From assembly GCA_009760855.2 (NCBI GenBank), contig WPIO01000025.1, positions 2,157,501-2,219,500 on the forward strand: a stretch of 62,000 nucleotides of DNA. Direction: 5' to 3'. Positions 45,801-58,515 of the stretch are shown here, one piece after another. The notes beneath the pieces were generated by a model. It was not told the DNA's origin and did not search any database. It saw nothing but the letters and a program-made list of their open reading frames with translations. How positions within the stretch are numbered: position 1 is the stretch's first letter; each line of letters opens with the position of its first letter. The position numbers were made by a program, and so were the translations under genes. This stretch comes from Cristatella mucedo. Taxonomy: Eukaryota; Bryozoa; Phylactolaemata; Cristatellidae.

Positions 45801-47769
45801 ACGGCACCAAGCATCCCACAAGTTCACCAGCATATACGGCCCCATCTTTTCAGCACTTTAAAGCTTTTGAAAATGTCAGTACACGTCAGTGCTTGATCAT
45901 GAAACGTGCGATTACAAACTTGAGCACACAAATCCATCAAATTCACTGGGCTCGAAAGGCATGTTGTACATTAAAGTCAAACCGGAAGGCCAGTATTTAA
46001 TCTGTAAATATACGAGCAGTTGGCAAGCCGTTCAAAGAGTGGGAAGCACGGTAGCTATAAGACGGGTAACCAAAAGTGCAGAGACCCGAAGTGTTGCAAC
46101 TGGTGAGCCGCCAGGTTGGTAGGTGTCAGATGTCGTGGTCTATCACTCCCAGCCGGCAGCATACACTCTTCCTCTCTAAATCCCGCCCAGAGCATTACTA
46201 GCCTCAGACAAAGCCACTGCGTCTTCTGAAACATTTGCGTTTCGCAAGTGAGAGGTGAGTGGGTGGAGAAATAATGACGATTTTCATTGAAAATGACGCA
46301 AATAAAGTATTAGGGAGGGCGTGTTCAAAATCAAGTGAAAGACTGAGAGATAAAGGTGAGGCCACCTGCCGCACCACGGTCAAATGGCAGGAGTAGCTAC
46401 AAGAGAGGGAACTGAACCGGAGTGGTGGCCCGCAAAAGCTCGTTGGGCAGCACCTTCCGTGCACGACACATCATTCAGAACGCATCCAGAGGACTCTCTT
46501 AGTGACCCATTCTATCAGACGGAGATGGCTAGAACTGAATTTAAAGGCCCTGTGTTGACATGGGGTTACAAGCAATTTTTCAGCGCACCAACGTCGCATA
46601 AGGAAGCATGCAGACCTGCGTCTTATCGCGTACGCTCAACTGATAACAAACTGTATTAGATCGCTATACTCTATTTTAAGCTGAATTATTGCATACATAT
46701 TCTAGCCAACCGTACCTCAAATGGAGAGCTTGGCGATAAATAAACTTGCAGAGACATCGCGGAAAGGTGGGGTGCCGCTGGCTGGCTCAGATGGGCACGG
46801 CTGGTCATGTGACCCACACAACGAAACCTGTGAGTTCCGCTTCCGGCTGCATATGTTTGCCAAGTCTGCTGCCGTAGAACGTATATGTCTGTTGTCGCTA
46901 GACTCCTTCAATCGATTCTGTAGTCACAGCTACTTATTCTATAGCTGTAGCTGTATAATGTGACCATGTAAATCTAAATGTATGACTTGGGAAAAATGGC
47001 TTGCTAGATAGGTCGGATTATGACAGTGCTTGTTCTTGTTACCGGTTCCTGAACTGAAATGATACAGAATCGGATGTCGTAATCTATGCTATAGACCCCA
47101 TCGAAAGCAATCCGGAGAGATAGCCATTTCCTTTAATTTTAAGGCTGGTTCCTTGCAGATTTGGCTGTCAGTATCTGTGTACGATACAGCTTGTTATAAC
47201 GACACGGACTAGTTACTAAGGTACGGTGCTATCGCATGCATACCTGCTTGTATTGGTACCTATTATTTGTAAGATATGCTTGGAAGCTCCATCTTCACCT
47301 GCATTTCTGTCATTCTTTCTTCTGCAAGGACTAGCACTACATACTTCTCTGAGTTGTGGCAAAGGACTTCAATTCCGGAGACGCTACATCTTGTTTGTAA
47401 CGATTTATGTCAGGTTGCTGGGAGCAGGCATCTTTCTTATAAAGTCAGACGTGGTATTTTCTCCACTTACACACGTGTTCCACCTACTGAAAAATGCGAT
47501 TCTTCTGCGGTCAATCCAAAATCCGTTGTGGTCATTATCATGCATACCTGAGCCGCCGTACCAGCGACGACAAAGCCGTGGTTGTTTGAGTCCTTAAGAT
47601 ATGCCGCTATCATGTGTGCCGCTTCTGTCTGACCTTTGATCTGCGATGCCGATCAGACCAATCCACTTGGACTAGGGACCAGCAGTCAACGCCAACTCAG
47701 CCATGTGCATACCTCTGATCTCAGCTAATGTGGTCAGTGTTGCCTTACGTTCCGGTCGCTTGAGGTAGA

Positions 47770-48297
47770 GCATGAGCGATCGCATCCCTTGGTTGCCGGT
47801 TAAGCAAAGGATACAGAGCAAAGTTCTTACGCTGACCCACAAGGCCCGCCACGGCTTGGCTCCTTCGTACCTAGCTGAACTGCTGCATCAGTTTCAGCCT
47901 GTTCACACCCTCAGGTCCTGTGTGGACAATAAATTAGCTATCCCATTCCTCCGCTTAAAGACAGTTGGCGACAGAAGCTTTAGCTCTGCAGGTCCTAGAC
48001 TGTGGAACTCGCTTCCACAATTCTTACGCAACGGCATCTACTCTCCAACTGCCGACTATGGCACATCTTTTTCAGCGGTCCTGAACTGCTACTTCCATGC
48101 TACTCACTACCTCAACTGCTCTCCTGACTCTGCCATGCTTCCCACTTTCTCTTTGTTGTGTGAGACGAAGTCTGTTGGCTACTGAATGAGTACCGAAAGC
48201 CGCTTTGGCTGTGAGAGGGCTATACAAAACTCTCCTGTGTAACACCCACATGGTCTTTATGACTTTGTGGAGTTACTGAGGGAGATACATTACATTA
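47770..48297 (+). mobile_element. LINE-B 3' copy, well preserved
   Basis: The plus frame (47772-48185) carries PWLPVKQRIQSKVLTLTHKA, GLAPSYLAELLHQFQPVHTL and AGPRLWNSLPQFLRN, then the terminus and a gagatacattacattacatt tail. It is 5'-truncated and reads through without a stop over about 137 codons, so it is a fairly young insertion. Confidence 0.92.
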
Positions 48298-48455
48298 CAT
48301 TAGGTAAGGCGGTTGCTTTTTACGGCCTCGGCATCGAGGTCGTGGGTTCGAATCCTGCGGTGGGCGTTCCTTTATCGCCACTGCGAGTGGTGGTGATAGC
48401 CGTAAAGGCTCTTTTGTCGCTATACAAAAAGAGGCTGTTAAATCAGCTAGTATCT
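48298..48455 (+). mobile_element. SINE-A copy, near consensus
   Basis: taggtaaggcggttgctttt, gtgggttcgaatcctgcggt, cctttatcgccactgcgagt, ggtggtgatagccgtaaagg and cgctatacaaaaagaggctg. It starts directly at the end of the LINE-B tail. Confidence 0.88.
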
Positions 48456-51400
48456 TATTATTCGTGTGGGGCTACGAAGCCAAGAAGCAGGGCTAGCGAG
48501 TAGCAGAAGCCATCGCGATGCACGCATGTATGGCATGGTTTCGATAGCAGAGCACGACAGCGATCGAGAACAAGAGTGGGAACAGCTTAAATAAGGGATC
48601 GCACGTTGTGAACGTTGGGCAGTGGATTTCACATCTATAGATGGGCTACCTAAGTGCAGTACCATCCACAATGTACAACATCCTAGCTGTCACTCTGTAA
48701 TAATTTTTACGTGGTCTTACTCTTTGATTATGACATCGGGCTCCTAATTATTATAATTCAGAAAGTGTCCATAATTGCTAGCACTGCCATCGCGTGATCG
48801 TCTTGGAGTGCCAATATTTCAGCACGGATTTTTCATCGAGTGCGGATATTCGATTTTTGGCTGACGGTACGGCGTTTATAAAAAAAAATCTGTAAGCAGT
48901 AGTTTGCTTTGCTAGTGCAACAGTAGTAAGTTTCTACAGTTGAACAGCAGCTAGTACCCAAGCTATCACAATAGAACATACAGCTGTGCAGCAGCTGCTG
49001 CTAGGATGTACTAGCGCGTTAGTTCAAGCATTTCTGTCGTGCAGATCCATTACATCAGTGTGAAACGTCGAGGTACCAGGTCGAACCGTTATTCATCCGT
49101 ACCTCCTAAACAATGCATTTATACTGTGTGCAGATGGGTATTCATATTCGCTTGCGAAAATACGCGCAAGTACGTCAACACAAACAACGAGCATAGCCTT
49201 AGGCACATGTGAGCATACTAGAGGTGAATGCACGGTTATATTCAGTTGCATGTTTACCAAGAGCTAGGAGCCTAACTAGGTAGTACGGTAAGCAGAAGCT
49301 GAAATTCTTCTATAGTGTCATATTCAGCGCCTGGAACTACCAAAGTTCTATAAAAGTTGTATCACTTAGTTTTTAGACTAACAAGTTGGGTCTGCATATC
49401 ATGATAGCTACGAAGGTTGCAGAACTAATGTGTTTCACTACACTACTCCAGAACTCAAAAGTGTCGACCGATTGCAGGTATACCATTGCTTTACTTTACT
49501 AGCTCAAGAAATATGCCACAGCTAGGAAGGTCATTACGTACTAGCCACAATCGTAAAGTGTCCATCGCTTATAGTTTCACGAGATGCCACGCGCTGTTTC
49601 AGATAACCGGGAGTTTTTCACACGGTCGCGAACAGTGTAATTGTTGAAAATGCGCGGTTGGGGTGGCTCTTGAGGTAAGCATCTGCAATTGTTGCTCATA
49701 AATAAAAGTAAGCGAGTTGCTCCCACAACCGCCAGTCACGATGACTGTTCACTGATTCTTCATGCTACCAAGGGCGCAAGCGGTATAAATGAAGTAGGTA
49801 GTCTAATTCTTATTAAAAACTAACAATAAGAATACCAAATGAAGAGTGTCGCTACACAAAATTGCCTTTGAGGCTTCGTATTAGGCTGGTTTTGGTGCCT
49901 GGTCAGTTTGTGCATTGCAGGCAGGAAGCTGATGACTTACGCAATGCTGTGGTCATAATACGATTTGTTTGTGTCCAAGAAGCCTCCTACTTACGCATAG
50001 GCTCGACCGTTTGATCGGCTAATACTCACTTCGTGTGTGCCCAGCTAATTCGGCGGCATCTGGAAACAATGTCAAGTTTAATGGCCCTTAGAAGTACCGG
50101 CCAAAATGGGTCGTGAGCTGTAGCTCGGTATCGTATAGAAAACTGTTAAAAAAGGTTAAGCTGCAAAATGTCACCTTTGACAGAGACAAAAGCGTCGGCC
50201 TAACTCTATCAGTACGGCTAGTACGGTTTTTGAAATTAGTGGGAAATTAAGGTAGCGGTAAGTACGTCGATCGAGAATGGAGCCGGCAAACTAACTAAGA
50301 GACATTGCCATGCATAATTGGCTCATCTCTGCGCAGGGACAGCACATGCTGGTCTGTACGTTTTCATCTCATATGTATTTAAAAACCGCTCAAGCTAAAC
50401 AAGCTGAGCAGTAGACTTCCAAGCTTCCTTGTTTATTAATTCCTGGCATTCCTTGAAAAAATATTAGGGCAATTTTCCTAGCAATACTTGAAGAAATATT
50501 AAGACACTCGTATAACTCCCGTAGAGAAGCACATTTCTTTGTAGGCACTACAAAACTGGTTTATTTAATAAATGGTAAAAAATAAATGGTAAAAAATAGT
50601 TTATAAAAGCGGGAAAGGAAGCGTCTCTTCAATATTTCTCATAAGACGCAGAAGTATTATGTAAATCTCTGCATCTCCGCATTTCTGTGGTCTTTGGGGA
50701 ACACATTAATTGACTTTATTTCTAATTCCGTGAGATACTGACGCAAATTCTTAAACTGATTTTATGTTGATTTTGATATTTCCAAACTTGTTTCTGAAGT
50801 ACTTCTGTCAAGGGCTACGTAACGTTTTAATCGTTAATAGCCGTTAATAATTAAATAGTCGCTATTGTTACGACGTGCGTTAGGTAAATATGTCTCTATA
50901 AGGCTCTTTACTTAGGAGAAAATTTACCGTCGAGGAAGCGGTTCTCGGTGAAGCTCGCCGTTTCCCGCGAATGCTGTAGTTCTTATTGGAGTGTTTGAGC
51001 TCAAGCAGTCGTGTTCTGCGGAAATTTACATAGCCTAAAATCTTGCTTAAGTACTGAACAATTGTCGTCCGATTGCATGGTACATCATCGGAGAAATACT
51101 CATGCTTCCTTAATAAAATCAATTGAATAATTCTTAGATTTAATCTGAAATGGTAGAAACACGAGTTAGCAGAGCACCTCTTACGGATCCTTTAGGATGT
51201 AAATCATTGAAGTTAACAAAGATTGGTAGTTTGAATAGCCCAGTTTTATGTAGCTCAAGAAATGCTTGTGTGGAATTTACCCCAGTTGCTGTTAATGATT
51301 ATTTACTACCCACTTCAGAACTCGAACCACCAAAGACCCAAGGTTGTGAAACGTCTGGACTGGACCTCAAAGCGACGGTGTAGCGTGACCTCAATGTAGG

Positions 51401-52059
51401 CTTAAGCTAAACCGAGCCCTCGGTAATGTTCGCGTGCGATATATAAGAGGCGGTCGTACGTGAAAATTGAGGCTTCGGTTCAGCTTAAGCTTACGTTGAT
51501 ATATATATTAATATATAGATATATATTTATGTATTTACTGAACTGACATGAGGAGTTGAGCAACAAATTATGGCAATTACTGAATATTTTGTAGACAGGG
51601 TGGAAACCAGTTGTATCAGTCTTCACAAATTTTAAGGACTTATTTATCGAATAGCAACTTAACAACAAGCCGTAGTTTTTAATGAGTAACCGCTACTAAT
51701 TACTTATTGACCGGAGGACGAATGGTCCCAATAGTTATGGCCGTTCTTCTCTGATCTGTTGAGCTAGGTTATTTAATTGTATAACTGAGAACGGAAATGT
51801 ACGAAAATTTAATGCAAAAGTTATTTTTATAAAGCTGGCAGCATTATAAATCACTCACCGAGCTGAATGGCAATCACCCAAAATTATACGACCAATAAAT
51901 GCATGACGTGGAATGCTAAGCTCTTAGCGGTAAAGATTTCCTGCAAGAGCATTAGGAAAGTTAGATGGAACTTCGCACAGAGAAATGCTATTGAATTGCA
52001 ATTTAAGCCAACAATCGAGTCGCTTGAATTTTATCCACTCCAAGAGCAGCCCAACTTTT

Positions 52060-52300
52060 CGTAGGTGCAAAGACTTTTCGGTAGGATAACCAAATACCCG
52101 TCCGCTGGCGGACGCAGCCGCCGCGGCCGCCAATCCTCAGCAGTCGCTCATCGCTATAAGCACTTGCTAGTTATCGATAGTTCAGCAAGTTATCGAGTAC
52201 GGAACTCTTTACTGCGATGCAAGTGGCCCTACTCATTCCCGCCGTACAAGCTCTCCGTTCTCCTCGGCTAGGTTTCCTCGTTAAAGGCGCGGCGTCAACG
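52060..52300. promoter_or_regulatory. GC-rich patch, candidate promoter or 5' exon region
   Basis: In otherwise AT-rich DNA this stretch is CpG-rich (cgctggcggacgcagccgcc then gcggccgcc at about 52100-52130, plus gcgcggcgtcaacgcc at 52287). It could be a first exon or promoter of CCDC186 or of a gene on the other strand. There is no core promoter motif I trust. Confidence 0.3.
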
Positions 52301-53689
52301 CCCTAACGTACGTACAGTCGCTCTTGGTAAATATTAAGTCACTGCGGTTAGAGTTCAAGTTCGGACGCTCTGAGGTCACTATGCAGCATGTGCATGGGCT
52401 TTGCGCTGCTGCTGATGGACGAAGAGGTCAGAGCAGCTTGTTGCGTGGCGAGGTGTCAGAGAGATAGCTTGACTTGATTTTTGTATCGGCGCTGTAAAGC
52501 GTTCTCTAATTGCTTTACAGCTGCAACCGTATTTTGAAACTTAATCAAGTGGGACTGCAGCTATCGAGGATTGCCGTCCGCAGCTGATAGAGCTAGCAAT
52601 TACAGCCGTTTATCTAGGTAGACGGTGTGAGGTAGTGAAGGCCTCTCCTTCATGCAGACTAGAGCCGCATTAAACTTAAAATTATTTTATGCAGCATTTT
52701 ATATCTACCAGAAAATCGAAACTTGCTTTATAGGAGCACTGAAACTCTCTTAAGCATCAGGGAGGATTCTTTTGTTGTGGCTGTGCATGTCGGTTTCTCA
52801 CCCACCCTGTATTTGACGGTAAAGCGGGGGGGGGGAATATTTGGAGGTCCATGCCTTTTCAACAGTTGCTTCTGCTATCTTTCAATGAATCACGAAGCTT
52901 CCGAATGATTGTCAGTTGCGACCGCGTGGCACAACCGCAGTTGCACGAGTAGTGTCTACTATACGTCGCAGCATTAGTAAACTTAGTTTGGGTGCTGATA
53001 AGGTCTTCGTTTCACTTGTTGCTTTCATTCTTATTCGTTAAGTGTCGGGACGTCAATCTAGGTCTATATTCCGCCCTAATACGATGGACACAAATCACTC
53101 TTTCAATGGAAAGTGTTACAAGACTGATCTAAGTAGCTGCTGGCCTAAAAACCTAGCGCTGTATTCTGTGTCACAAGTCTCTGGTGTTAAATCGGTGAAT
53201 CACTCACTGCCATTGGCTTGCCGGTTTCAGAAATAAAGTCTGAGGGCAGCATTACTTAACCGTATCGATGGATATGCAATCCAAGAAAGTCTAGAGTGCT
53301 ATTTCCTAATGTGCCGTATGTCTAGGACGTCAGCTCCACCGTTTTTTATTTTCCCACTAAATACTCGCGTTGAAATACCATTCTCCCGTCAGCAACTTAT
53401 TAGCCGATATGATCGTAATCCTTCTAAGATCACAATTTCAGCAGACACGTTCTGCTGCACCAGAATATGAACTCCCCGCTGCGGCCACATATACCCACGC
53501 TCAGGGGCACAGGGAAGTTGAGACTTTTTAGGAGTTCAGCTGGGATTAAATGACCCAATCCAAGTTGATCCCTACTTGCTAAGATATATATTTGCTTTCT
53601 TACAGTTAACTAACCAAGAACTACCACAGTTCCTTTAAATGGTGGGACGCGTCACTAAATTTCTTGAATTTAATCGCTAATCTTGTAGC

Positions 53690-54200
53690 CCTAATCATGA
53701 TAACTATTACTAATAATGCTAATAAGTCTTTTGTATCGCACTGTAAGTGGGCGTAATCTCTAGGGTTTGAATTGACTTAGGGAAGTAACTAATCGACCGG
53801 TGTCAGAAGAGTGGTTGGTGCAGCACGTGTTCTGACGTAACACTAATTCAGATAGGTAGGACTGAGCAAAGGAATGGATGGATCTAAAGGTGAGTGACTG
53901 AATCTTGAAATCAATATGCTGCTTGACAGGCATCTAATGAAGATTGGTGTACGGTGGCGTAATGTGACCGTTGCAACGTCTACGGCTGGTATGCTTAGAA
54001 GCCGAGTTTTGAATTTAAACCGTGTTATTGCATAAGCAAGTGAGTTACAAAAGTGTAGCCGGGATGTCACAAATGCATAGAATAACTTTCCTGTGTTGAC
54101 CTAGCTAAGCGAATCTTAAGCTAGCCCAACTTTGTGCAACCTCGCTCAGGTAAAAGTAGGCACGCTTCGCTATGGACCTTACACGCTTATTGAGTGGCAA
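53690..54200 (-). mobile_element. LINE-A 3' copy (decayed)
   Basis: The minus strand at 54070-53843 retains MTSRLHFCNSLAYAITRFKF from the LINE-A 'TS.LDFCN.LL..' region plus a frameshifted rest. The ATT/AAT-rich tail with a degenerate hairpin is at 53760-53700. Confidence 0.7.
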
Positions 54201-54289
54201 GACAAATTCTGCCCTCCATCTCCCTGACTAGAGAAGTTGCAAATAGTTCCTGCTCAATTGGCCGATCAAGAGAAAACAATTTTCACTAA

Positions 54290-54560
54290 CCAATAGGGGC
54301 TGCCATCGCATGGCAGAATCAAGTCTAGCTGTACTGCACGTTTCATCGTCCTCACGCTCTCAGATCCTCTACGGACTGCAATATCGCTGTTCTATTGCTT
54401 CGCTTAAAAAACATTTGCGACAAAAGCTTTTGGTCGGCAGGTCGTAGGCTATCGATCTCACTTCCACGAGTATCGCGCAAATAAATATTTCTCATGTCGC
54501 CGTCTCTGGCGTAACTTTCTATCCGTCTCGGGCATCTGCTTTCAGGTACCCAATTTAATG
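54290..54560 (+). mobile_element. LINE-B fragment (decayed)
   Basis: ctgttctattgcttcgctta, acatttgcgacaaaagcttt, tcggcaggtcgtaggctat and ctcacttccacga follow the LINE-B segment for AVPLLCLKTVGDR.FGSAGPRLWNSLPQ, with frameshifts. Confidence 0.7.
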
Positions 54561-54609
54561 GCCATCCTGTTTCCTAGACAGTCATCGAGGCTCAGTAATG
54601 CTTCTCTTT

Positions 54610-54790
54610 GTCACCTAATAATAATAACAATAATAATGCACTTGATAAAGCGCCCTCGGAGAATTTAATCTCTCTAGGCGCTTTACATTTGCTGCAAAGG
54701 AAATGCAATTGAATGGTGAGTAAAATCATGCTTGATAAACAAACAAAATGAATAACATGGTTAGGGATGACATGCACAGGGATGCATGCA
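54610..54790 (-). mobile_element. LINE-A 3' end
   Basis: The reverse complement gives catgttattcattttgtttg, gcaaatgtaaagcgcctaga, gagattaaattctccgaggg and cgctttatcaagtgcattat, plus tail: nearly consensus LINE-A 3' UTR. Confidence 0.88.
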
Positions 54791-55331
54791 AATGTGGTTA
54801 TTGGTCACTTAAGACGTAGTCTGTTCGCTACTGGTATGCTTACTGAAACCTGGTTTTTCACTAGTAAGCAAATTAAAAAATTAAAAATATATAAAAAACA
54901 ACACAAAACTCACCAGCTGAACACCTACGCACGTGAGAACTAAAGATACTGATAGCCTGCAGTCATTAATAGAAGTGATGTCTTACTATCGAGTAAACAC
55001 CTCATTTTTTGATTGCTTGTAGCAGTAATGAATCTACTGAGGTTAATCGTGAAAATATGATTAAGTGATAGGGGTGACCAAGGCAGAAGGTGCAAGCCAT
55101 GGCTGTAGGTCTAGGTAACAAAATCGGTAAAAGCGAAATACGGATTAGGAAGTCAGAATTTATTATTTTACATGAAAGCTCGGGACTGACTTCAGGTAAT
55201 GTTTAGGTACGCAGTACCTTAGCGTTAACCAAAGATGTGAAAAACAAAGTGATAATTCTTCCAGTGTTAGCTATATCTATTCAGGAGCTTGCGATTTGTT
55301 TTCAATTTTCTTTGAGACTGCTGCTGTAAAA

Positions 55332-55475
55332 ACCTATAATTCATTTATATAGCGCCCCAAAAGGACTTAATCTCTATTCAGGCGCTTCACATATGCCTCG
55401 GGGCTCGAGCCCACGACCTCAGTCAGACCTTGGTCGGGGCGAGCACCTGAACCACTAGGCCAAACCAGCTCGGCA
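55332..55475 (-). mobile_element. SINE-B copy, best preserved
   Basis: The minus strand reads gtttggcctagtggttcagg (A box), gtgctcgccccgaccaaggt, gaggtcgtgggctcgagccc (B box), catatgtgaagcgcctgaat, agagattaagtccttttggg and gcgctatataaatgaattat. The final third is nearly the LINE-A 3' hairpin. Confidence 0.9.
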
Positions 55476-55654
55476 CCTATGAGTTGATAGACGGATTTTC
55501 CGGTGCCAGAAATGACCGCATAGCCACAAGGAGCTTCCATTTAGGAACAATTATCCTAGAAATTGCTAACCCATCATTTTTGTTGGGAACATTGTTAGTT
55601 CATTACTTAAATCTGATAATTGCGGTACACACATTCTTTATCGTTCAGTTTATT

Positions 55655-55755
55655 TTTAGAATAATAATAATAATAATAATAATGTACCTGGTAAAGCGCC
55701 CTCAGAGAACTCAATCTCTTTCTAGGCGCTTTACATTTGTTGCAAGGGAAGAAAA
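55655..55755 (-). mobile_element. LINE-A 3' tail
   Basis: The reverse complement gives caaatgtaaagcgcctagaa, agagattgagttctctgagg, gcgctttaccaggtacatta and (TTA)n. Confidence 0.88.
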
Positions 55756-56209
55756 TTGCAGTGGTTATAAGTAAACCTCTTAACTCCTGAGCATTCAAGG
55801 TGTAATTTAATTAGATGATCTATTTTGCAAATGTATCTATTCCTTCATAATTATCCCATTATTGCATGCACCTGTTTATAAAGCCGCTTCGTATAAACCC
55901 CCATACCCGATGTTTTGCGTCTGAATGCCTGAGGCTCTGCTTGTTAGGTCCGCCGAATCCCTTTGCAGCTATCAGATACTTATACTTCATTGCCTAAGTC
56001 ATGTAATCGAGCCCAGCTACTTTCAGTTATTTATTTCCAGCTGCAAGCGCCGTTAAACCCAAACGGCTCTTCCGTTGCTATCGAAATGCAAGCAGTTGAA
56101 TGGATCGCTCTTTTTTTAGCGTCGTTTTCAAAGCAGGCCTTGATGTACGTGAACCTTCCAGGTGCGCTGCGACATTAGCATAATAATACCGCCCATCTAC
56201 GTAAGATCT

Positions 56210-56630
56210 ACTCGTTCTGGCCGAGGTCGTAGACTCGAACATCATATCATATGTGAAGCGCCAGAATAGAGATTAAGCTCTCTTAGGTTGCTATACAAAT
56301 GAATTATATATATTTTTTATTAGCAACCAGCTGCGTGCGGAATTGACTCCGCATGCCAAAAGCTAAATGTTTGGCTTAACACTCAAACTGCTGAAACTGC
56401 AGAAGTGATATGAAATGCTAAGCTTTGACAGGGTATTGGTACGAAAAAATGTGCATTGACATGTTAATTGACACTGTGTGCGTCACCTATATGTTACGCT
56501 TATCGACAATGTGTATGTTATAACTAACCATGTGATTAGGCATCTTTTACAGCATATTTAAAATTTCTGTAAAAAATGTCTAGAAAGAGATTAGGTTTTC
56601 TGAAGACAAATGCATTATTCCTAATAATAT
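56210..56630 (+). mobile_element. SINE-B copy followed by a LINE-A tail
   Basis: 56210-56310: ctggccgaggtcgtagactc, gaacatcatatcatatgtga, agcgccagaatagagattaa and gctctcttaggttgctatac, the 3' half of SINE-B. 56565-56630: a worn LINE-A tail (aaaatgtctagaaagagatt then aggttttctgaag). Confidence 0.65.
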
Positions 56631-57909
56631 GACTATTGCAAATAGCAACTCGCACCAAATGCAGCTAAACTCGTAGCGACACATCGGAGTATATTTAAAA
56701 GGTCCATCAAAGCAGGCAGTGGATGATTGCGAAAAGATGGTACATTTTGGTTTACTAAAATATCTCTTGGCTCCACCACCTTACCTGCGGCCATTCGGGC
56801 CATTGTCTTCCTTCACATCGAAATATGTGCTTGCTTGCACGGCGGCTCAACGCAAAGAAGATTAAAAAATAAGAGCTCAAGTTCTTTCAAATATTAACAT
56901 CGCAATACTGCGGCCGAAAATCATACGTGTATTTTTGTTCTGAGGCTTATTCAACAAAATGACATAACTTCAGCTCTTAAGAAGCCGGAGCAAAATCGCA
57001 GAGCAAAAAATACTCTGAGAGTCGTCGCTCACATGAAACAGTTATGCCGCTTCACAGGCTCAAATGATTTTGAATCAGGTTGAAATTTCTGCATAATTTG
57101 CAAGCTCGCGGCAGCAAAAGCACATGCTCCAGGTATGGCATTTAAGTGGCTGTAGCTAGTGTTCCGATGTACGCAAAATAATTCCATCCGTAGATGTCGC
57201 TCCAAAGCTAGATCCGTCATCCATAAATGTAGGCTCCAAGCTGGACCCATCATAGCCTCTGTTACTATGTACAGCGTATGATGAATTTCTTAGTAGTCTA
57301 AAATACATAGTAAATAATGTGATGATCAAGCGGCAGCTTTAGTCAGTTAAAGTAATAAAATAACTATCAAGCGTCAAACGACGTGCAACTTGTACAGTAG
57401 GCTTTAGCCATTTAGCCATTGTATTGCGTTTGAGAATGAAATTCATTATATGTTGGCGCCAGAGAAAGTGCTGTGCAGAGAAATTATGGTCCGAATTTTA
57501 ACTTTCACATTGTCAAGTCAGGTGAAGATTCGACTTCAGTCGGCCACGAGTTCCAAGCTTGAGGTTATTATGCAATAAAGATCCGATCTCCCAATAATTT
57601 GGCGCTGATTAAAAGTACTGCTTAATGAGTTACTGGATCTGGTGATGGTAAGTGCAGCCTGGAGGTAAGAATTTCCGGTAGGTAAGCCAAAACAAGGCAA
57701 TTAGTGATATATATATATATATAAGCCATTAGGAGTCTATCATCGTGACGCTGGCAGGATTCTCCGAGACAACTAGAAACAAAATTAGTGTTTAGTGAAC
57801 AATTAATGGCTAGCAGACCACATACAAAAAGTCAAAGAAAAATAATAGGCTCCACAAGAGTAAGGCAAATTTAAAGGAGTTTAGCAGCAAGAAACATGCA
57901 ACGAAATAT

Positions 57910-57985
57910 CAGCAACTGTGAAGCGCCTAGAAAGAGAATGAGTTCTCTGAGGGCGCTTTATCAAGTGCATTATTATTATTATATT
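57910..57985 (+). mobile_element. LINE-A 3' tail
   Basis: caactgtgaagcgcctagaa, agagaatgagttctctgagg, gcgctttatcaagtgcatta, then ATT repeats. Confidence 0.87.
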
Positions 57986-58284
57986 GCTAAGGTGGAGGGA
58001 AAACACCATAAAGGATTATTGAAATAGTATATTAATCGATAATTTATTTTGGGCAGTAACAAATTTGGTGCTGTATATCATTAGTAAGGCTCGCCGTACA
58101 AAACGCACTCATTGAAAAAAAGTCGGCGCCCCGTCGACTTGAACACAGAGCACAACTTGAACCTCATTCTGGCCACTCTGTGACGTGGTGTACCATTTTT
58201 AACTACGTAAATTCATAAAAAAGGTCGGAACCTGGTGCCTTGAAGAAACTTATATGCTTTCAATTGCTAAATAACCCCAATTCT

Positions 58285-58515
58285 AGTAAACAATTCCAGT
58301 GGTTCAGCCATTTGCTTCTTTGCTGAAGGAGCTTCGATGGCTCGAGGTTGGTCAATGGATGCAGTTCTTACTCCGTTCGGCCTGCCTTTGCTTGGCTCTT
58401 TCACACCTACCAGCACTGCTGCACCAGATTCAACCTTCTCGTGCCCTGAGATGCTTTATCTTGAATATATTAGTTGTTCCATTTCCTACGCTAAAATTGT
58501 GACCCAATAAATTCA
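58285..58515 (+). mobile_element. LINE-B fragment (decayed)
   Basis: The plus frame 58299-58502 reads FASLLKELRWLEVGQWMQFL and later LPALLHQIQPSRALRCFILN. This corresponds to VSPLLKELGWMPVEQRIQSK...LAELRHQFQPVRALRSCVDN of LINE-B. Confidence 0.8.

Noticed and set aside
46384-46963. Plus-strand frames of 91 and 80 codons
   Set aside because: No family resemblance, no splice context and no similarity to the repeats; treated as chance frames, though not excluded as a small unknown gene.
51924-52133. Minus-strand frame starting MAAAAAASASGRVFG
   Set aside because: The Ala run comes from a GC-rich tract, and no conserved domain or splice partner is visible.
55332-55475. tRNA gene on the minus strand
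   Set aside because: Same reasoning: the tRNA-like head is followed by a LINE-like hairpin and the unit is repeated.
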